Assembly (NCBI GenBank): GCA_900557165.1
Contig: USRS01000024.1
Coordinates: forward strand, 1-26,803
Source: an uncultured Clostridium sp.
GTDB taxonomy: Bacteria > Bacillota > Clostridia > Peptostreptococcales > Peptostreptococcaceae
Reading direction: 5' to 3'
DNA length: 26,803 nt
In this document: one piece after another, positions 24,771 to 26,803 of the stretch
How the letters are laid out: each line of letters starts with the position of its first letter
Numbering within the stretch: position 1 is the first letter of the stretch
Made by a program: the position numbers and the translations under genes
Notes under the pieces: generated by a model
Database searches by the model: none
Seen by the model: the letters and a program-made list of their open reading frames with translations, nothing else
What the model was told of the DNA's origin: nothing

Positions 24771-26678
24771 ATGAAAAGTTGTAATGCTATGTTATATTAT
24801 GTTAATAAAAATAATTATAATGATGAAGAATTTAAAGAACTGATAATGAAGCATAAGAATATAAGATTTGTATCATTGGTAGGTGTAGACTTAGGGGGAA
24901 ATGCAACAGATGAAAAAATACCAATAGAATTTTTCTTGGATGATGTAGAAGGTTTTTTAAAATCAGCCATACAAACCGATGGTTCAAGTGTTGAACTTTA
25001 TGATATAGCAACATTAAATAATGCAAAGGTGGATTTAATGCCAGATGTTAATTCAAAATGGTATGTGGATTATAATTTAGAACATATAGATGAAAATACA
25101 AACCTTCCTATTGGAACATTAAAAATACCAGCATTTTTAATACATGATAACAAAAAAGTTTGTTCAAGAGGTATTTTGCAAAAAGCAGAAAAAAACTTTA
25201 AAGAATCTTTAATGAAATTATTTAAGGAGTATCCTCATTTAATAAATAATATAGGAATAGATAGTGTAGATGATATAGCAGATATAAATTTAACTGCAGC
25301 AACGGAATTAGAATTTTGGGTAAATACACCAGAAGATAAAGCTGATTTAGAAAAATTAGCAGTATCGCAAAGTTTAAAAGAACAATATTGGAAAAGAACT
25401 CATGGAATAATAAGAACATGCCTAGAAAAAACTTTAATTAAGTTACAAAGTTTAGGTATAGAACCAGAAATGGCTCATAAAGAAGTGGGAGGAATACAAA
25501 GTTCTATTAGTATAGAGGGGAAAACAAATCATGCTATGGAACAATTAGAAATATCTTGGAAATTTGATTCACCTCTTAGAGCAGCTGACAATCAATTAAT
25601 AGTTAGAGAAGTTATAGAAGATATATTTACAATGAATGGTTTGGAAGTAACTTTTAAGGCTAAACCAATATTTGGTGTAGCCGGTAGTGGAGGTCATGCT
25701 CATGTAGGTGCTAGTGTTAAATTAAAAAATGGCAAAATACAAAATTTATTTGCACCAAAAGATATGAAAAAAGATTATTTAAATGAAATAGGCTATGGAG
25801 CATTAATGGGAATGCTTCATAATTATGAAGTATTAAATCCTATAGTAACATCTACAAATGATGGATTTGAAAGGTTAGTGCCAGGTTTTGAAGCTCCAGT
25901 ATGTATAGTAACTTCTCTTGGCCATAGTTATGAAATACCATCAAGAAATAGATCAGTGCTTGTAGGATTAATAAGAGATGCTAAAAATCCAAAATCACTG
26001 AGATTTGAACTTAGATCTCCAAACCCACTTTCAAACACTTATTTAGTAATAGCTGGATGTTATCAAACTATGTTAGATGGAATTGTGGCTATAGCAAAAA
26101 GTAAACTTACTACAAAAGAATTAGAAAGAGAAATTTCAAAAGGTTTAGGAGAAGAAAGCTTCTACTTAGATAAAGATAGAGTATACAGAGATGAAAATGA
26201 TGTATTTGAACATTACAATGAAGAAGAGAGAAATATTAGATTTGGTAATCCACCAGCAACTGTATATGAAAATATGAAAAACTTTGATAAATATGAAGAA
26301 AAACTGAAATCTTTGAAAAATGGCAATGTATTTACATATAGTATTATAAATTCCTTTAGAAAAGGTGCCATAGATAAATGGAAAAAAGAATTGAGATTTA
26401 GAATAATTCATGAACATATGGATAGATTAAGAGGGTATGTAAAATTGCATACAAAAGAAAATATGGATGCACTAGATGAAGTAAACTGGAATGCAATTTC
26501 AGAATTAAAAATAAAAATAATGAAAGATACTTTAACAAGCAAATGTTCTTTTACAAAAATAATTGAAGCCATAGAAAATGAAGATTATGAAAGTGTATCT
26601 AACCTTCAAATAGAACTTAGTAATGATATGAAAATCCTTCAATCTCTATATGTTAACTATTCAAAAAATATATTTTAA
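24771..26678 (+). CDS. glnA: Glutamine synthetase, large 635-residue form
   Basis: Joins ammonia to glutamate using ATP, the main entry of nitrogen. The N-terminal beta-grasp region (VSLVGVDLGG to AIQTDGSSVELYDIA, LMPD) and the catalytic domain are recognisable: ATELEFW (GPEPEF-type metal site), PEMAHKEVGGIQSS in place of HHEVAPGQHE, AADNQLIVREVIEDI, FKAKPIFGVAGSGGHAHV (metal/ATP His), EIPSRNRSVLVGLI, and RFELRSPNPLSN. At 635 residues it is longer than type I enzymes (about 450) and shorter than type III (about 700). The extra length is an insertion before ATELEF and a helical C-terminal extension of about 150 residues. The adenylylation-site Tyr region of enteric enzymes is not recognised. 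GGAGGA (24755-24760) is 10 nt before the ATG. Confidence 0.88.
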   Translation: MKSCNAMLYYVNKNNYNDEEFKELIMKHKNIRFVSLVGVDLGGNATDEKIPIEFFLDDVEGFLKSAIQTDGSSVELYDIATLNNAKVDLMPDVNSKWYVDYNLEHIDENTNLPIGTLKIPAFLIHDNKKVCSRGILQKAEKNFKESLMKLFKEYPHLINNIGIDSVDDIADINLTAATELEFWVNTPEDKADLEKLAVSQSLKEQYWKRTHGIIRTCLEKTLIKLQSLGIEPEMAHKEVGGIQSSISIEGKTNHAMEQLEISWKFDSPLRAADNQLIVREVIEDIFTMNGLEVTFKAKPIFGVAGSGGHAHVGASVKLKNGKIQNLFAPKDMKKDYLNEIGYGALMGMLHNYEVLNPIVTSTNDGFERLVPGFEAPVCIVTSLGHSYEIPSRNRSVLVGLIRDAKNPKSLRFELRSPNPLSNTYLVIAGCYQTMLDGIVAIAKSKLTTKELEREISKGLGEESFYLDKDRVYRDENDVFEHYNEEERNIRFGNPPATVYENMKNFDKYEEKLKSLKNGNVFTYSIINSFRKGAIDKWKKELRFRIIHEHMDRLRGYVKLHTKENMDALDEVNWNAISELKIKIMKDTLTSKCSFTKIIEAIENEDYESVSNLQIELSNDMKILQSLYVNYSKNIF

Positions 26679-26743
26679 ATAAAGAATAATATAAAAATAC
26701 TGCAACTTTTGAAGTAAACCCTTTACACGGGAATAAATAAAAC

Positions 26744-26787
26744 AACCTCTTTTGAAACATACTATATGTATGATTTTAAAGGAGGTT
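26744..26787 (+). promoter_or_regulatory. Hairpin that sequesters the ribosome binding site of the next gene
   Basis: The left arm 26744-26762 pairs with 26768-26787: 19 base pairs including two G-U pairs, one bulged A (26773) and a 5-nt TATAT loop. The right arm contains the whole Shine-Dalgarno AAAGGAGG (26778-26785), paired to CCTCTTTT on the left. No T run follows the stem, which argues against a plain terminator. See findings. Confidence 0.75.
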
Positions 26788-26795
26788 ATTTTATT

Positions 26796-26803
26796 ATGAG
26801 TAC
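26796..26803 (+). CDS. Start of an unidentified gene, cut by the window
   Basis: ATG AGT AC at the window edge, 10 nt after the AAAGGAGG ribosome binding site. Only two complete codons (Met-Ser) are visible, so no function can be given. It is inferred to be a real start from the strong ribosome binding site and its placement after the intergenic hairpin. Confidence 0.55.

Noticed and set aside
26679..26743. Sigma-F/sigma-B promoter around GGGAATAAAT
   Set aside because: The -10-like GGGAATA has no matching -35 at the right distance; TTGAAG-17-AATAAA is also only a weak sigma-A candidate.
1..26803. CRISPR array, tRNA, rRNA or insertion sequence
   Set aside because: No regularly spaced repeats, cloverleaf genes, ribosomal RNA or transposase motifs were seen.

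Overview
This is a low-GC, AT-biased bacterial chromosome segment with strong AGGAGG-type ribosome binding sites, A/T-ending codons and several GTG/TTG starts. Protein content and gene order (pnp, ylxY-type deacetylase, M16 peptidase, ymxH, aspartokinase, tepA-type protease, spoIIIE/ftsK, then rimO, pgsA, recA, rny) match the conserved Firmicutes block best known from Bacillus subtilis. The low GC and several gene forms (481-aa PurB, 635-aa glutamine synthetase, selenouridine synthase) suggest a spore-forming Clostridia member, plausibly Peptostreptococcaceae. That placement is inference; genus cannot be fixed from the sequence alone.

Region by region. Positions 1-5.7 kb: the 3' part of pnp with its terminator, a membrane-anchored NodB-type deacetylase with an eroded active site, then the tight run mlpA-ymxH-dapG ending in a terminator. 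Positions 5.7-12.3 kb: a tepA/ClpP-like protease, then an extended -10 promoter with a leader hairpin, and the coupled operon spoIIIE-mnmH-rimO-pgsA (gaps of 3 nt or overlaps), closed by a terminator. Positions 12.3-15.3 kb: recA with a consensus-like promoter, a LexA box and two tandem palindromes, then rny with its own promoter and an unresolved start codon. cinA, often found between pgsA and recA, is absent.

Positions 15.3-18.3 kb are the accessory-looking part: a divergent superfamily I helicase with eroded motifs, followed by a tyrosine recombinase lacking the first catalytic arginine. Each has its own promoter. Positions 18.3-26.8 kb: purB, a MarR regulator convergent with a class I/II aminotransferase, a GalT/HIT-like transferase co-transcribed with exoA, a convergent DEDDh exonuclease, a large glutamine synthetase, and the first codons of another gene whose ribosome binding site lies inside a 19-bp hairpin.

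Functionally the window is mostly housekeeping: RNA decay (pnp, rny), DNA repair and chromosome movement (recA, exoA, spoIIIE), tRNA and ribosome modification (mnmH, rimO), phospholipid synthesis (pgsA), and amino acid, nitrogen and purine metabolism (dapG, aminotransferase, glnA, purB). No CRISPR array, tRNA, rRNA, insertion sequence or prophage was seen. The observations most worth following are the SD-sequestering hairpin at the right edge, the possible ATA start of rny, and the degenerate helicase/recombinase pair.
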